This document shows positions 26,659 to 36,415 of a DNA stretch of 64,000 nucleotides, in pieces. Made by a program: the position numbers and the translations under genes. Source of the stretch: Mycolicibacterium fortuitum subsp. fortuitum (lineage in GTDB: Bacteria > Actinomycetota > Actinomycetes > Mycobacteriales > Mycobacteriaceae); NCBI RefSeq assembly GCF_022179545.1, contig NZ_AP025518.1:4278001-4342000 (forward strand), written 5' to 3'. How positions within the stretch are numbered: the stretch's first letter is position 1; every line of letters begins with the position of its first letter. The notes beneath the pieces are model-generated. The model had not been told where the DNA came from and searched no databases. It saw only the letters and a program-made list of their open reading frames with translations.

Positions 26659-28401
26659 CTATGTCGGCATCAGGTCCTGCCACGACTTGGGCGGAGACAC
26701 CAGATCAGTCTGCTTGTACAGATTGCCGTCACTACCCATGTACTCGCCGGTGCGCGGGTTGTACTTGGCGATTGCCACCGACGGCCCATCTCCGGTACCG
26801 CCTTTGAACGCACTCGGGGCCGCGCCGGGTTGTGCGGGCATGGGAAGCTCGGGAGCATCTGGAAACACCCCCTGTCCGTGGGGAACAGGCGGAATCTCCG
26901 TCGCTTGCGGCTGATCCACGGCCGGTACCGGCACCGCGTTGGGATCGCCCGGCGGTGGCGGCGGTACGCCGGGCACCGGGGGCTCCAGGTACATCGGCTG
27001 CCCCGGCAACAGCGGCCCCGGACCCGTGCCCGCGAAGCTCGGCGCGGGCTGCGGTTCCGGTGCCGCGCCCGGCGTCGGGACGGAGACCCCCGGCGGCAAC
27101 GGCGTGCCGCCGAGCGGGCCGAAAATCTTCTCGTCCGGCAGCACTCGGGTGTCCGGGGGCACCCCTTGGGCGATCAGGCTCGGATCGAGCGGGTACGGGC
27201 CGAGCGCATGCTGGCGTTGAGCGATCGGCTGGAATCCCTTGGGGTCGTTGCACAATTCGACGGTGGGAGCCCGCTTGCCGGGATGCCCCATACACGGGTA
27301 GTTACGCGCACCGCGCACGCCAATCGGCGAATCCTGCGGCAGCTTGCAGTAGATGTTGTCCGGAGTGTCGATCACGGTGGTGTCGGCCGGAGAACGCCAC
27401 GCCGACGGTGGCAGGAAGCCCACCGTGCAGGTCGGCGGATCGCCCAGGCCCAGAGAGAAGTCGGCCATCGGCAGACCACTCGTATTGTTGGTCGGCGCGT
27501 AGGTCTGCAGCTGGGCGACGTACGGTGGCAACAACACCAGCAACTGTTCGATCGATGGGTTGTAGGTCACGGCGATCTGGCCGAACGTGGTCAGATTCGC
27601 CAGCAGGATCGGCAAGGTCGGCTTGATCTGCTCGAGCAGCTTGGTGGTCTCCTGCGCGAAACCCGGACCATTGCGCAACAGCGAGCGGACCTCGGGATCG
27701 TTCTCGGCTACTTGGCCGGTGATGCCGGCCATGCTCGCGGCCCACGTCTTGATGGAATCGCTGGTCTGGGCCTGCGCATCCAGGAAAGGCTTGGAGTCAT
27801 CGATCAGTGCCCGCGTCTGGTCGGAGACCGCGTTGGAGTCCCTCGTGATCGTCGATGCCGAGTCGAGCAGCGAACCGAAGTCGTAGCCGGTCCCATTGAA
27901 CGCGTTGTAGGACTCGTCAAGCAGTTGACTGAGCTTGTCCTTCGGGATCGTGTCCACGAGTGCGCTGAGCTGATCGAGCATTGGACCGACCTGCTGCGGG
28001 ATCTTGGTGTTCGACAAAGCGATCACCGAGCCGTTGCCCAGGTATGGACCAGAGTTGGTGCGCGGCAACAACTCGACGTACTGCTCACCGACCGCCGACA
28101 TGCTCCGGACCTCAGCCTCCAGGTCAGCAGGCACCTTTGGAGAGCGGTCCAGGGACAGCGTCGCCTCGGCTCCCTTCTCGGTCAATTCGACCGAGGTGAC
28201 CTTGCCTATCTGCGACCCGCGATAGGTGACATTGCTGAACTGGTAGAGCCCACCGGTCGCAGGCAACTCCATCTTCACTGTGATGCGGCCGATGCCGAGC
28301 AGAGTCGGCACCTGCATGTAGGCGAACAGCATGACTGCCACACCGACCACCGAGGCGACGGTGAACAGGATCAGCTGAGTCCGGATGAAGCGGGTGAGCA
28401 T
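26659..28401 (-). CDS. Mce family protein, MceF position
   Basis: 580-aa component of an Mce lipid importer. One N-terminal membrane anchor (ILFTVASVVGVAVMLFAYM), then an MlaD/Mce domain (GRITVKMELPATGGLYQFSNVTYRGSQIGKV), a helical MCE-tunnel region to ~300, then a Pro/Gly-rich tail of roughly 150 residues that makes it longer than typical MceF proteins (~440-520 aa). Mce subunits form a hexameric tunnel through the periplasm. Last gene of the operon; its start is adjacent to the mceE stop. Confidence 0.9.
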   Translation of the reverse strand: MLTRFIRTQLILFTVASVVGVAVMLFAYMQVPTLLGIGRITVKMELPATGGLYQFSNVTYRGSQIGKVTSVELTEKGAEATLSLDRSPKVPADLEAEVRSMSAVGEQYVELLPRTNSGPYLGNGSVIALSNTKIPQQVGPMLDQLSALVDTIPKDKLSQLLDESYNAFNGTGYDFGSLLDSASTITRDSNAVSDQTRALIDDSKPFLDAQAQTSDSIKTWAASMAGITGQVAENDPEVRSLLRNGPGFAQETTKLLEQIKPTLPILLANLTTFGQIAVTYNPSIEQLLVLLPPYVAQLQTYAPTNNTSGLPMADFSLGLGDPPTCTVGFLPPSAWRSPADTTVIDTPDNIYCKLPQDSPIGVRGARNYPCMGHPGKRAPTVELCNDPKGFQPIAQRQHALGPYPLDPSLIAQGVPPDTRVLPDEKIFGPLGGTPLPPGVSVPTPGAAPEPQPAPSFAGTGPGPLLPGQPMYLEPPVPGVPPPPPGDPNAVPVPAVDQPQATEIPPVPHGQGVFPDAPELPMPAQPGAAPSAFKGGTGDGPSVAIAKYNPRTGEYMGSDGNLYKQTDLVSPPKSWQDLMPT

Positions 28402-29772
28402 TTATCCGCCACCCCCTGTCGGTGGAGTAGGTGCAGTGGGCGCCGGCGGTTGATCGCTGGGAATCGAACTGCCCTGCTGCGCATAAGGTCCGGCGAAGAC
28501 CGATGTCGATCCGGCGGGCGGGGCCTCCGGTTGCGGCATGCCGCCCGGCATGGTCAGTGGCGCCGGTGGCACCACCGGGAGCACCGGGCCGGAGTAGGCG
28601 GGAGCGGGGAGGTCAGGTGGAGGCGGCGCGGCCGGAGCCGGTGGGAACGCATCCGGCGGCGGTGGGGCGACCCCGGTCTTGAGTGGGTCGTAGGTGTAGT
28701 TCAGATACCCCGGATCTCCCGGCACCGGAACGTTTTGCGCGTCTCCCTGCTCCCAACGAGTTCCCATCATGAGGCTGCGCTTGAGATGCGGGATGGTGAG
28801 GTCGAAGTACGCGAACAAATTGTAATAATCGCCGCGGATCGCCCGGTCCATGAAGCCCTGGGTGAACGGGAAGTGCGGTGCGTACTCGAGCGCCGCAGTC
28901 AGATCAGGCCCCACGTTGGCCAAGGCCTTCAGCGCGGGCTCTAGATTCTTCAGGTTCCTGACCAGATCGGCCTGCGACTCGTTGACGAACTGGTTGGCAG
29001 TGGCGCTGAAGGTACCCAGCTTCTGCAGCGCGGTCGTGAATCGCGGTCGCTCCTTGATCAGCACGTCGAGCGCGGGCGGGATCTTCTCCAGCGCGCGGGT
29101 GATCACATCGCGTTGCCCGGCGAAAGTCGAGGCCAGTTGATTCAGGCCCTGGATCGAGGCAACGATGTTGTCGCGCTGGGCATCCAGTGCGCCCACGAAC
29201 GTGTCCAGGCGGGTCAGCAAGTCGCGGAAATCAGTTTCCCGGCCGTTGATCGCGGCGCTGAAGTTGTGGATGATGTCGCCCATCTGCCCCAGGCCGCCGC
29301 CGTTCACCACCGCGGCCAGCGAGGACAACGTCTGCTCCGTCGTCGGATATGTCGACGAGTTGTTGAGCGCAATCGTGGCTCCCGGCGCGAGTTTCCCCTC
29401 CGGCGCCTGGCCGGCAGGAGGGTTGATCGCCAGATGCATCGAACCCAGAAGGCTGGTCTGCCCGACACTGGCGACCACGTTGGCAGGCACCACGACATCG
29501 GGTTTCACCGAGAACTCGACGTCGGCGTGCCAGTCCTTCACCGACAGGCTGCGGACGCTGCCGACGACGACATCATTCATCATCACCGGCGAATTCGGTT
29601 CCAGCGTCGCCACATTCGCGATCTCGACATGGTAGATGCTGGAATCCGCTCCTCGGCCCACCGCTCCGGGCAGGGGCAGCGAGTTGACACCCTGGAAGGC
29701 GCACCCGCTGGTCGTCAGCGCGACGCAGGATCCGACGGCGATCGCCAGTCGTACCGGGTTTCCCCTGATCAT
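28402..29772 (-). CDS. Mce family lipoprotein, MceE position (LprK/LprM-like)
   Basis: 456 aa. Lipoprotein signal peptide with lipobox TTSGC (Cys ~24), then an Mce/MlaD domain (SIYHVEIANVATLEPNSPVMMNDVVVGSV), a coiled helical region, and a Pro-rich C-terminus from ~360. The E position of mce operons is the lipoprotein. The start overlaps the mceD stop by 4 bp. Confidence 0.92.
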   Translation of the reverse strand: MIRGNPVRLAIAVGSCVALTTSGCAFQGVNSLPLPGAVGRGADSSIYHVEIANVATLEPNSPVMMNDVVVGSVRSLSVKDWHADVEFSVKPDVVVPANVVASVGQTSLLGSMHLAINPPAGQAPEGKLAPGATIALNNSSTYPTTEQTLSSLAAVVNGGGLGQMGDIIHNFSAAINGRETDFRDLLTRLDTFVGALDAQRDNIVASIQGLNQLASTFAGQRDVITRALEKIPPALDVLIKERPRFTTALQKLGTFSATANQFVNESQADLVRNLKNLEPALKALANVGPDLTAALEYAPHFPFTQGFMDRAIRGDYYNLFAYFDLTIPHLKRSLMMGTRWEQGDAQNVPVPGDPGYLNYTYDPLKTGVAPPPPDAFPPAPAAPPPPDLPAPAYSGPVLPVVPPAPLTMPGGMPQPEAPPAGSTSVFAGPYAQQGSSIPSDQPPAPTAPTPPTGGGG

Positions 29773-31232
29773 GCTGGAGGCGTCCCTTCTGCTGGTGGCT
29801 GTGCCGCAGGCGCCGGAGCCTCGGCAGCCAACGGGCCCGGCGCCGGCCCCGGTGGCGGACCCGGTTGTCCGCCGGTCGGATTGAGCATGTCCGACACTGT
29901 GTTCGGCATGTTCGGCGGGTAGAACTCACCACCCGGCAACAACTGCTGGGCACCTGGTGGCGGCACGCCGGGCTCCCTGCCGGTGAACGGCGGTGGCGGT
30001 TCGGGACCGGGGTTGTACGCCGAGATCGCAGGCGGGGTCTCGGGCGGCGTGGGCGTTCCGCCCTCACCACCCGGTGCCAGCCCCGGCTCGGAGTACTCGA
30101 GCTGTTCCGGGCTTGCCGACGGCATCAGGTACGGCGAGATCGGGAACGGCAGGTAGTTGAAGTTGATCAGCCGCAACGCCGGCCCGAGGTACTGCGAACA
30201 GAGCTTCGCGGTCTCCGGTGCCGTGGTGTTCTCCACTGCACCGATTGCGCCACAGATGAACTCGACCGGATTGGAGAAGTTGTTCATCACGAACTGGCCG
30301 ACGGCGCTACCCGTGTCCGGGTTGTAGATGTTATAACCGTTCATGAAGGCGTTGGGCGCGACGTGGAGCAGCTGCTCGATGTGCATCTTGTTGTCGACCA
30401 GGTTCTGGGTGACATTGGCCAGCCGCTGTACCTGCTCCGAGGTCTGGTCCCGGCTCCCGGCGACGAATCGCTGTACCTCGACGACCGCAACCGACAGATT
30501 GGTCAGCGCCGCGTCGAGGTCGGACCGGCTGCCGTCGACCACGCTGGTCAGCGTCGCCAACCGATTCTGGAACTGCACCACCTGCTGGTTGCTGTCCCGA
30601 AGCGCGGTGACGAATGTCTGCAGGTTCTTGATGATGTCGACGATGTTGCCGCTGCCCTCGGCCAGGACTCGGGCAACGCCCGACAGCTGCGAAATCGTCT
30701 GGCGCAGTTTGTCCCCGTTGCCGGCCATCGCGTCGGCCGTGCTGTTGATGAACCGGGATACCGAGGTCCCGTCGACACCGCTCTCGGGCCCGAGGTCGGT
30801 GGACAGCCGCATCAGCTGCTCCTTGACCTGATCCCACTCCACCGGAACGGCGGTGCGGTCCAGGCCGATTACGGCGTCGTCGGGCAGCGTCGGACCGCTC
30901 GACCGGTAGGCGGGCGCCAGCTGTACATAGCGCGCGGCCACCAGGTTCTGCGCGACGATCACCGCTTTCGCATCCGCGGGGATCGGCACATCGTGGTCGA
31001 CCTTGAGGGTCACCCGGGTTTGGGTGCCCTCCGGCTTGATCGATTCGATGGTGCCGACCTTGACACCGGAGACCCGGACATCGTCACCTGGGTAGACGCC
31101 CGTGGCCGAGGTGAACAGTGCGGAGATGGTCTTCTGGCCGAAGACGGCCTGGCGCAGCAGCACTGCCGCACCGACCACCAGCAGCGCTACCAGGGCTACC
31201 GCAAGCCACTTACCGAGACGACTGCGGTTCAT
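29769..31232 (-). CDS. Mce family protein, MceD position
   Basis: 487 aa. N-terminal anchor (WLAVALVALLVVGAAVLL), Mce domain (ALFTSATGVYPGDDVRVSGVKVGTIESI), long helical region with periodic heptads, and a Pro/Gly-rich C-terminal ~110 residues. The start shares a base with the mceC stop. Part of the hexameric tunnel. Confidence 0.92.
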   Translation of the reverse strand: MNRSRLGKWLAVALVALLVVGAAVLLRQAVFGQKTISALFTSATGVYPGDDVRVSGVKVGTIESIKPEGTQTRVTLKVDHDVPIPADAKAVIVAQNLVAARYVQLAPAYRSSGPTLPDDAVIGLDRTAVPVEWDQVKEQLMRLSTDLGPESGVDGTSVSRFINSTADAMAGNGDKLRQTISQLSGVARVLAEGSGNIVDIIKNLQTFVTALRDSNQQVVQFQNRLATLTSVVDGSRSDLDAALTNLSVAVVEVQRFVAGSRDQTSEQVQRLANVTQNLVDNKMHIEQLLHVAPNAFMNGYNIYNPDTGSAVGQFVMNNFSNPVEFICGAIGAVENTTAPETAKLCSQYLGPALRLINFNYLPFPISPYLMPSASPEQLEYSEPGLAPGGEGGTPTPPETPPAISAYNPGPEPPPPFTGREPGVPPPGAQQLLPGGEFYPPNMPNTVSDMLNPTGGQPGPPPGPAPGPLAAEAPAPAAQPPAEGTPPA

Positions 31233-32329
31233 CAGCGTGAACCTCCGGGAATTCCGTTGTAGGGCAGAGGCAGTTCGGCTCGCGGGCCGGCGTTGTCCGG
31301 CGGCTGACCGGCATTCGTCCCACGCCGGAACCCGAACGCGTAGTCGAAGAACGGCTGCAACAGCTGAGCGGGCTGCAGGTTCGGGACATAGGCGTTGTAG
31401 TACGCCCCGTTCGCCAGTGTTTCCGCTTGGGACAGCTGGAACTTGTTCAGGTTTGGCAACGCCTTGGTGATGTTGTCACGGTTGCGTTCCAGCATCGCGG
31501 TGACCGAGTTGAGGCGCTTGAGGGTGGGTGCCAGTTGCGCCTCATTGTCGGCGACGAGTCCACTGAGTTGCTGGGAGACCGCCGAGGTGTTGGCCAGTAG
31601 ATCGACGATGGCCTGGCGCCGGTCGTTGAGCACGCCGAGCAGATCATTGGCGTTCAGGATCAACGTGTTCAGCTGATCGCTGCGCTGTGACAGCACAACG
31701 GTCACATCACTCGCGCTCTTGAGCAGGCTGGCCAGGCTTTCGTTGCGCCCGTTGATCGATTTCGACAGCCGGCTCAGGCCGTCGAACGTCGGCCCGAGCT
31801 TCGGTGCGACCTGGTCGATGGTGGCCGACAGCGTGTCCAGTGACTGGTTCAGCGACGCGGTGTCAGTACCCGCCGAGTTGGTGGTCAGGTCACTGACCGC
31901 GTCGGTCAGCGAGTACGGCGACGACGTACGCGACGTCGGGATCACGTCGGTGGTACGCAGGGTGCCGGCGCCGTCGGACTCCAACGTCAGCACCCGCTCA
32001 CCCAGCAGCGAACCGGTGCGGATATGCGCGGTGGTCAGCGACCCCAGGGGGTACTTGCCCTCCGTGGTGAACGTGACCAACGCGTCACCGTTCGCCAGCG
32101 AAACGTCGGTGACCGAACCGATCTTGATTCCGGACAACGTGACGTCATTGCCCACGGCGATGCCGCCGGCCTCGGTGAACAGGGCCTGATGGCGCACCGA
32201 GGAGGCCCACTGCTGCAGCCGTTCGGGTTGCAGCCCGACGGCGATGATGAGCATCATCAGCACGACGCCGATGAAACCTGCCTTGATCAGGTTTGATTCG
32301 CGGTACTTGAGCATCAGGGCTCCGCGCAC
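31232..32329 (-). CDS. Mce family protein, MceC position
   Basis: 365 aa. Anchor near residues 10-30 (IKAGFIGVVLMMLIIAVGL), Mce domain (ALFTEAGGIAVGNDVTLSGIKIGSV), helical tunnel region, short tail. Slightly shorter than Mce3C of M. tuberculosis because it lacks an extended C-terminus. It overlaps mceB by 16 bp. Confidence 0.92.
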   Translation of the reverse strand: MRGALMLKYRESNLIKAGFIGVVLMMLIIAVGLQPERLQQWASSVRHQALFTEAGGIAVGNDVTLSGIKIGSVTDVSLANGDALVTFTTEGKYPLGSLTTAHIRTGSLLGERVLTLESDGAGTLRTTDVIPTSRTSSPYSLTDAVSDLTTNSAGTDTASLNQSLDTLSATIDQVAPKLGPTFDGLSRLSKSINGRNESLASLLKSASDVTVVLSQRSDQLNTLILNANDLLGVLNDRRQAIVDLLANTSAVSQQLSGLVADNEAQLAPTLKRLNSVTAMLERNRDNITKALPNLNKFQLSQAETLANGAYYNAYVPNLQPAQLLQPFFDYAFGFRRGTNAGQPPDNAGPRAELPLPYNGIPGGSR

Positions 32330-33339
32330 CTCCCGCCTTCTTGTTTGATCATCGGGAAGTGCGCTGTGCGCCCCTGCAGATCGGTGACACGGATGGAAAG
32401 TCCGCAGATGTAGTACATGATCCAGCTGCCGTAGGAACCCAGCCGGGCCAACTTGCGGAAATTGTCGGGAGCCTTCTGCAAGCCCCGATCCAGGACGATC
32501 TGGTGATCGTCGAGCAACGGTGCCAGGCGGTTCATCTGATCGACGGTGCCCTTGAGTGCCGGCCGCGCCTCGGTGAGAAGGCTTGCCAGCGAGGCGGTTC
32601 CGTTGTCCAACTGCGTCACGGCGGTACCGAGCGGGTCGCGATCCTGCGACAGGCCGCTGATCAACTGCTCGAGGCGGTCGACCGTTCCGTCGAACTTCTT
32701 GCCATCCTTGGCCAGGGTGCCGACCACCGAATTCAGGTTGTCGATCAGCTGCTGGATGACCTGGTCATTGTTGGCCAACGTATTCGAGAACGACGAGGTC
32801 TTGCTCAGCAGCGAATCCAGGGTATCGCCCTGCCCTTGAAAGATCTGGATCAGGGATGACGTCAACGCGTTGACGTCCTGTGGGTTCAGCCCCTGGATGA
32901 CCGGTCGCAGGCCTCCGAGCAGCAAATCGAGATCCAGGGCACTTGCGGTGCGCTCCTTGGGAATCTGTGCCCCGGCGGGTAGGAGCTTCGTCGAGCCTGG
33001 GCTGTCGATCAGTTCCAGGTACCTGTCGCCGACCAGGTTCAGGTAGCGCACCGCGACTTTGGTACTCGTGGTCAGCGCGACGCTACGGTCGGTGTCGAAG
33101 TCCACCTTGACTGACTTGTCCGGTTGTAGCGAAACGCTTTTCACAGTTCCGACGCGCACACCGGCCACGCGGACCGAGTCCCCTGACTCCAGCCTCGACG
33201 CGTCACCGAACACCGCCGAGTAACCCGAGTAGGAACCACCGCGGTACTCCGAGAACGTCATGAACAGGAAGGCCGTGAGGACGGCCATCACCACCGCGAA
33301 GGACCCAAACTTGATGAATGTGCTTCTGCCGCGTTTCAT
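32314..33339 (-). CDS. Mce family protein, MceB position
   Basis: 341 aa, the normal length for MceB. Anchor FIKFGSFAVVMAVLTAFLFMTF, Mce domain (YSAVFGDASRLESGDSVRVAGVRVGTV), helical region (SSFSNTLANNDQVIQQLIDNL), and a C-terminal Cys in YYICGLSIR. It overlaps mceA by 4 bp (ATGA). Confidence 0.93.
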   Translation of the reverse strand: MKRGRSTFIKFGSFAVVMAVLTAFLFMTFSEYRGGSYSGYSAVFGDASRLESGDSVRVAGVRVGTVKSVSLQPDKSVKVDFDTDRSVALTTSTKVAVRYLNLVGDRYLELIDSPGSTKLLPAGAQIPKERTASALDLDLLLGGLRPVIQGLNPQDVNALTSSLIQIFQGQGDTLDSLLSKTSSFSNTLANNDQVIQQLIDNLNSVVGTLAKDGKKFDGTVDRLEQLISGLSQDRDPLGTAVTQLDNGTASLASLLTEARPALKGTVDQMNRLAPLLDDHQIVLDRGLQKAPDNFRKLARLGSYGSWIMYYICGLSIRVTDLQGRTAHFPMIKQEGGRCAEP

Positions 33340-34613
33340 CCCGGTTGTCCGATCTGCATGGTGTTACGTGGCGGACCGTCGAGCGGGCCGAACAGGATCT
33401 GCTTGAGTCCGTCGGAATTGAGCAGGATGCCCTGGTTTCCGTACTTGAACGGATTGGCATTGGTATCGGTGACCAGGTACTTGGCCTTGTTACCGAAGCC
33501 GATGTACGGCAGGCCCATGCAGTGCGGGCCGCCTTTGGCCGCCACCTTCGGCAGATTCTGCGGGTAGCGGTAACGCTCGATACCCAGCGTGAAGGCCACA
33601 TTGACCACCACGCCGGGTTCCATCTGAGGCGGTTGGTGGTACAGGTACATCATGCCCTTGAGACCACACTCGATGCCCGGGGCGTACTCGTTCAGCAGAT
33701 CGGTGGTGGGCGCCAACAGGTTCAGCGTGGTGCTCAGCGCCTGCCGGTTGCCGCCGATGACCTCGTTGCCGGTGTCGGCGAGACCGATGGAGCTGACCAA
33801 GAAGTTGTCTAGGTTCTGCTGCTCGGCCACGATGCTGTCACTCAGCTTGTTGGTGTTCTCGACGGTCCTGAGCAGGTCCGGTGCCGCGTCCCCGTAGGCC
33901 CGCGATACAGCGGCCATGCTCTCGATGTCCCCGGTCAGGTTGGGCAGGCTCGGCTCGATCTTCTTCAGTACCGCGTCGAAGTCGGACAGCGACTGCCCCA
34001 TCGCCTCGCCGCGGCCGGAGAAGGCTGACGACAACGCACCCAGGGTCTCGTTGAGCTTGGCCGGGTCGATCTTGTCAAGCACATTGGTGAGCTGCTGGAA
34101 GACCGTGTTCATCTCCACGGTGACGTGGTCACCCTGCAGGGTCTGGCCCGGACGCAGCTTCTCGGACGAGGGATTGTCCGGCGCGACGAGTTGGACATAT
34201 TTGGCGCCGAACACCGTGGTCGAGGCGATGTCAGCCTGAACGTTACTTGGAATCAGACGCAGCTGAGAGGGATTCATCGCCAGGTGCAGCACAGCCTTGC
34301 CGTCGGCGCGCTGCTCGATGGAGCTGACGGTGCCCACCTGCACGCCCCGCATCTTCACCTTGGCGTCCGGGTTCATCACCAGGCCGGCGCGGTCCGAGAT
34401 CAAGGTGATGGGCTCGGTCTTGGTGAAGCTGCCGCGGAACAGGGCGACCGCCAGACCGAAGATCAGTCCTATCGCGACCACGGTCGCCAGCCCGGCCAGT
34501 GGCCGCGCAGAGCCCTGAGCACCGAAGCTGCGGCCGGGGCGGGCTGCTACGGGCGCTGCGGCACTTGTGGTTTCGGACCGGTGGGCTGGGCCCGGTCCAA
34601 CATTTCGTGTCAA
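33336..34613 (-). CDS. Mce family protein, MceA position
   Basis: 425 aa. Disordered Ala/Pro-rich N-terminus (~35 aa), anchor LATVVAIGLIFGLAVALF, Mce domain (ISDRAGLVMNPDAKVKMRGVQVGTVSSI), helical region, and a C-terminal domain with CGLKGMMYLYHQPP and PHCMGLPYIGFGN. TTG 34613 is used; GGGAGAAG lies upstream. Nine bases follow the yrbEB stop. MceA proteins bind the lipid cargo or host factors in other operons. Confidence 0.92.
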   Translation of the reverse strand: MTRNVGPGPAHRSETTSAAAPVAARPGRSFGAQGSARPLAGLATVVAIGLIFGLAVALFRGSFTKTEPITLISDRAGLVMNPDAKVKMRGVQVGTVSSIEQRADGKAVLHLAMNPSQLRLIPSNVQADIASTTVFGAKYVQLVAPDNPSSEKLRPGQTLQGDHVTVEMNTVFQQLTNVLDKIDPAKLNETLGALSSAFSGRGEAMGQSLSDFDAVLKKIEPSLPNLTGDIESMAAVSRAYGDAAPDLLRTVENTNKLSDSIVAEQQNLDNFLVSSIGLADTGNEVIGGNRQALSTTLNLLAPTTDLLNEYAPGIECGLKGMMYLYHQPPQMEPGVVVNVAFTLGIERYRYPQNLPKVAAKGGPHCMGLPYIGFGNKAKYLVTDTNANPFKYGNQGILLNSDGLKQILFGPLDGPPRNTMQIGQPG

Positions 34614-34622
34614 CTCTTCTCC

Positions 34623-35480
34623 CTAACCCGACAGGTTGAAGTTTCCGTTGGAGCCGTAGACCGACAGTGACACCAGCAGGGTCACCGAGACCACGACGAT
34701 CAGCGACGTACGTACGGCGTTACCGACCGCCACCCCGACCCCGGACGGCCCGCCAGAGGCGAAATAGCCGAAGTAGGTGTGGATCAGCAGGATGGTGATG
34801 GCCATCAGGACGGCCTGCAGGAATGACCAGAGCAGGTCGATCGGATTGAGGAACGTCGTGAAGTAGTGGTCGTACAGACCGCCTGACTGCCCGAGTAGCA
34901 CCACGGTGGTGAACTGGGAGGCCAGGAAGGACAGGATCACCGCGATGGCGTAAAGCGGCGTGATGGCGATCATTCCGGCCACAATGCGGGTGGAGACCAG
35001 GTATTCGACCGGCCTGATCGCCATGGATTCCAGCGCGTCGATCTCCTCGTTGATCCGCATCGCCCCGAGCTGGGCGGTGACACCTGCACCGAAAGTGGCC
35101 GCCAACCCGATACCTGCCACTACGGGCGCGGCGATGCGGACATTGATGAACGCAGCCAAAAAGCCGGTCAGGGCCTCGATCCCGATATTCCCCAGTGAGG
35201 AGTAACCCTGGATCGCGAGCACACCGCCGGTGGCCAGGGTAAGAAAACCTACGATGACGACGGTGCCGCCGATCATCGCCAATGTGCCTGCACCCATGCT
35301 GATTTCGGCGATCAGCCGGACCAGTTCCTTGCGATAATGCATGGCAGCGTGCGGTGTGCCCGCCAGGGCCTTGAGGTAGAACAGCGTGTGATCGCCGATC
35401 CGGCTCAGTGTCGACACCGGCTTGTTGAATTGCCGCGTCACCCTCGGATAGGTCGACCGCAGGATCGTCATGGTTCCCAT
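34623..35480 (-). CDS. YrbE/MlaE-type permease, second subunit
   Basis: 285-aa integral membrane permease with five or six helices. Hallmarks: the long MlaE loop (GAMRINEEIDALESMAIRPVEYLVSTRIVAGMIAITPLY), and GTVVIVGFLTLATGG. With YrbEA it forms the heterodimeric channel of the Mce ABC-type importer; the ATPase (MceG/Mkl) is encoded elsewhere in mycobacteria and is absent from this window. Confidence 0.93.
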   Translation of the reverse strand: MGTMTILRSTYPRVTRQFNKPVSTLSRIGDHTLFYLKALAGTPHAAMHYRKELVRLIAEISMGAGTLAMIGGTVVIVGFLTLATGGVLAIQGYSSLGNIGIEALTGFLAAFINVRIAAPVVAGIGLAATFGAGVTAQLGAMRINEEIDALESMAIRPVEYLVSTRIVAGMIAITPLYAIAVILSFLASQFTTVVLLGQSGGLYDHYFTTFLNPIDLLWSFLQAVLMAITILLIHTYFGYFASGGPSGVGVAVGNAVRTSLIVVVSVTLLVSLSVYGSNGNFNLSG

Positions 35481-35493
35481 TGCGTCCCCTGCC

Positions 35494-36288
35494 TCAGTGC
35501 GCCGTCATGCGGATACCGATGGCCGTGACGACCACATTGATCACGAACAACGCCATGAAGGCGTATACGACCGTCTCGTTCACCGCATTACCGACCGCCT
35601 TGGCGCCGCCACCGGTGATCGTCAGACCGCGGTAGCAGGCGACCAGCCCCGCGATCAGACCGAACAGCGCCGCCTTGACACAGGAGATGATCACCTCGGG
35701 CACCCCGGTCAACAGCGTGATCCCGGCCGCGAACGCACCCGGGTTCACGTCCTGAATGAACACCGAGAACACGTAGCCACCCAGAATGCCGATGATCACC
35801 ACGAGGCTGTTCAGCAGGAGCGCCACCAGACCCGAGGCCAGCATCCTGGGGGTGACCAGACGCTGGATCGGATTGATACCCAGCACCTCCATCGCGTCGA
35901 TCTCCTCGCGGATCGTGCGTGAGCCCAGATCCGCACACATCGCGGTGGCCCCGGCGCCGGCGACGATCAGCACCGTCACCATGGGACCCAGCTGGGTCAC
36001 CGCGCCGAACGCAGCTCCGGCACCCGACAGATCGGCCGCACCCAACTCCCGAAGCAGGATGTTGAGGGTGAAACTCACCAGCACGGTGAACGGAATCGCC
36101 ACCAGCAGTGTCGGTGCCATCGACACCCGGGCTACGAACCAGCACTGTTCCAGGAACTCCCGTCCCTGGAACGGCCGCTTGAAGATGAACCGGAAGGCGT
36201 CCAGCGACATCGCGAACAACGCTCCGACTGCCTGCATCGGACCCGAGATACTGCGCAGCGAAACCCCGGTCGACCATTTATCCGCCAT
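35494..36288 (-). CDS. YrbE/MlaE-type permease, first subunit
   Basis: 264 aa. MlaE family loop EEIDAMEVLGINPIQRLVTPRMLA and helices throughout. Start ATG 36288 has GGGAG five bases upstream. It is the first conventional gene of yrbEAB-mceABCDEF. Two short ORFs overlap or precede it (36278-36415 and 36412-36567). Confidence 0.93.
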   Translation of the reverse strand: MADKWSTGVSLRSISGPMQAVGALFAMSLDAFRFIFKRPFQGREFLEQCWFVARVSMAPTLLVAIPFTVLVSFTLNILLRELGAADLSGAGAAFGAVTQLGPMVTVLIVAGAGATAMCADLGSRTIREEIDAMEVLGINPIQRLVTPRMLASGLVALLLNSLVVIIGILGGYVFSVFIQDVNPGAFAAGITLLTGVPEVIISCVKAALFGLIAGLVACYRGLTITGGGAKAVGNAVNETVVYAFMALFVINVVVTAIGIRMTAH

Positions 36289-36415
36289 GAGCGCTCCCGT
36301 CCCGGCTGGTGGCTGCCGACGCCGCAGTCAGTGCGCCGATATTAGGGGCTACACCGCGCCGGTGCTCGAACAGATCCCCTACGTAGGGTGCGGCCTGCGG
36401 CCCCGAGAGGGTCAT
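36278..36415 (-). CDS. Possible 45-aa leader ORF overlapping the yrbEA start
   Basis: ATG 36415 overlaps the stop of the preceding 51-aa ORF (ATGA) and has AGGGG seven bases upstream. The 45-codon frame ends 11 bp inside yrbEA, so translating ribosomes would reach the yrbEA start. The product (TLSGPQAAPYVGDLFEHRR start) has no membrane helix or recognised domain. CCCTACGTAGGG, a 12-bp palindrome, lies inside at 36377-36388. Real gene, leader peptide or chance; unresolved. Confidence 0.3.
   Translation of the reverse strand: MTLSGPQAAPYVGDLFEHRRGVAPNIGALTAASAATSRDGSAHGG

Noticed and set aside
26170..31262. Very long plus-strand frames opposite the mce genes
   Set aside because: They are Arg/Gln/His-rich with no domain and lie opposite clear Mce coding sequence.
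36337..36350. GATATTAGGG before yrbEA as another GGTC-type operator
   Set aside because: It matches 8 of 10 core positions but lacks the TC end and the AACA arm, and is oriented the other way; not strong enough to list.
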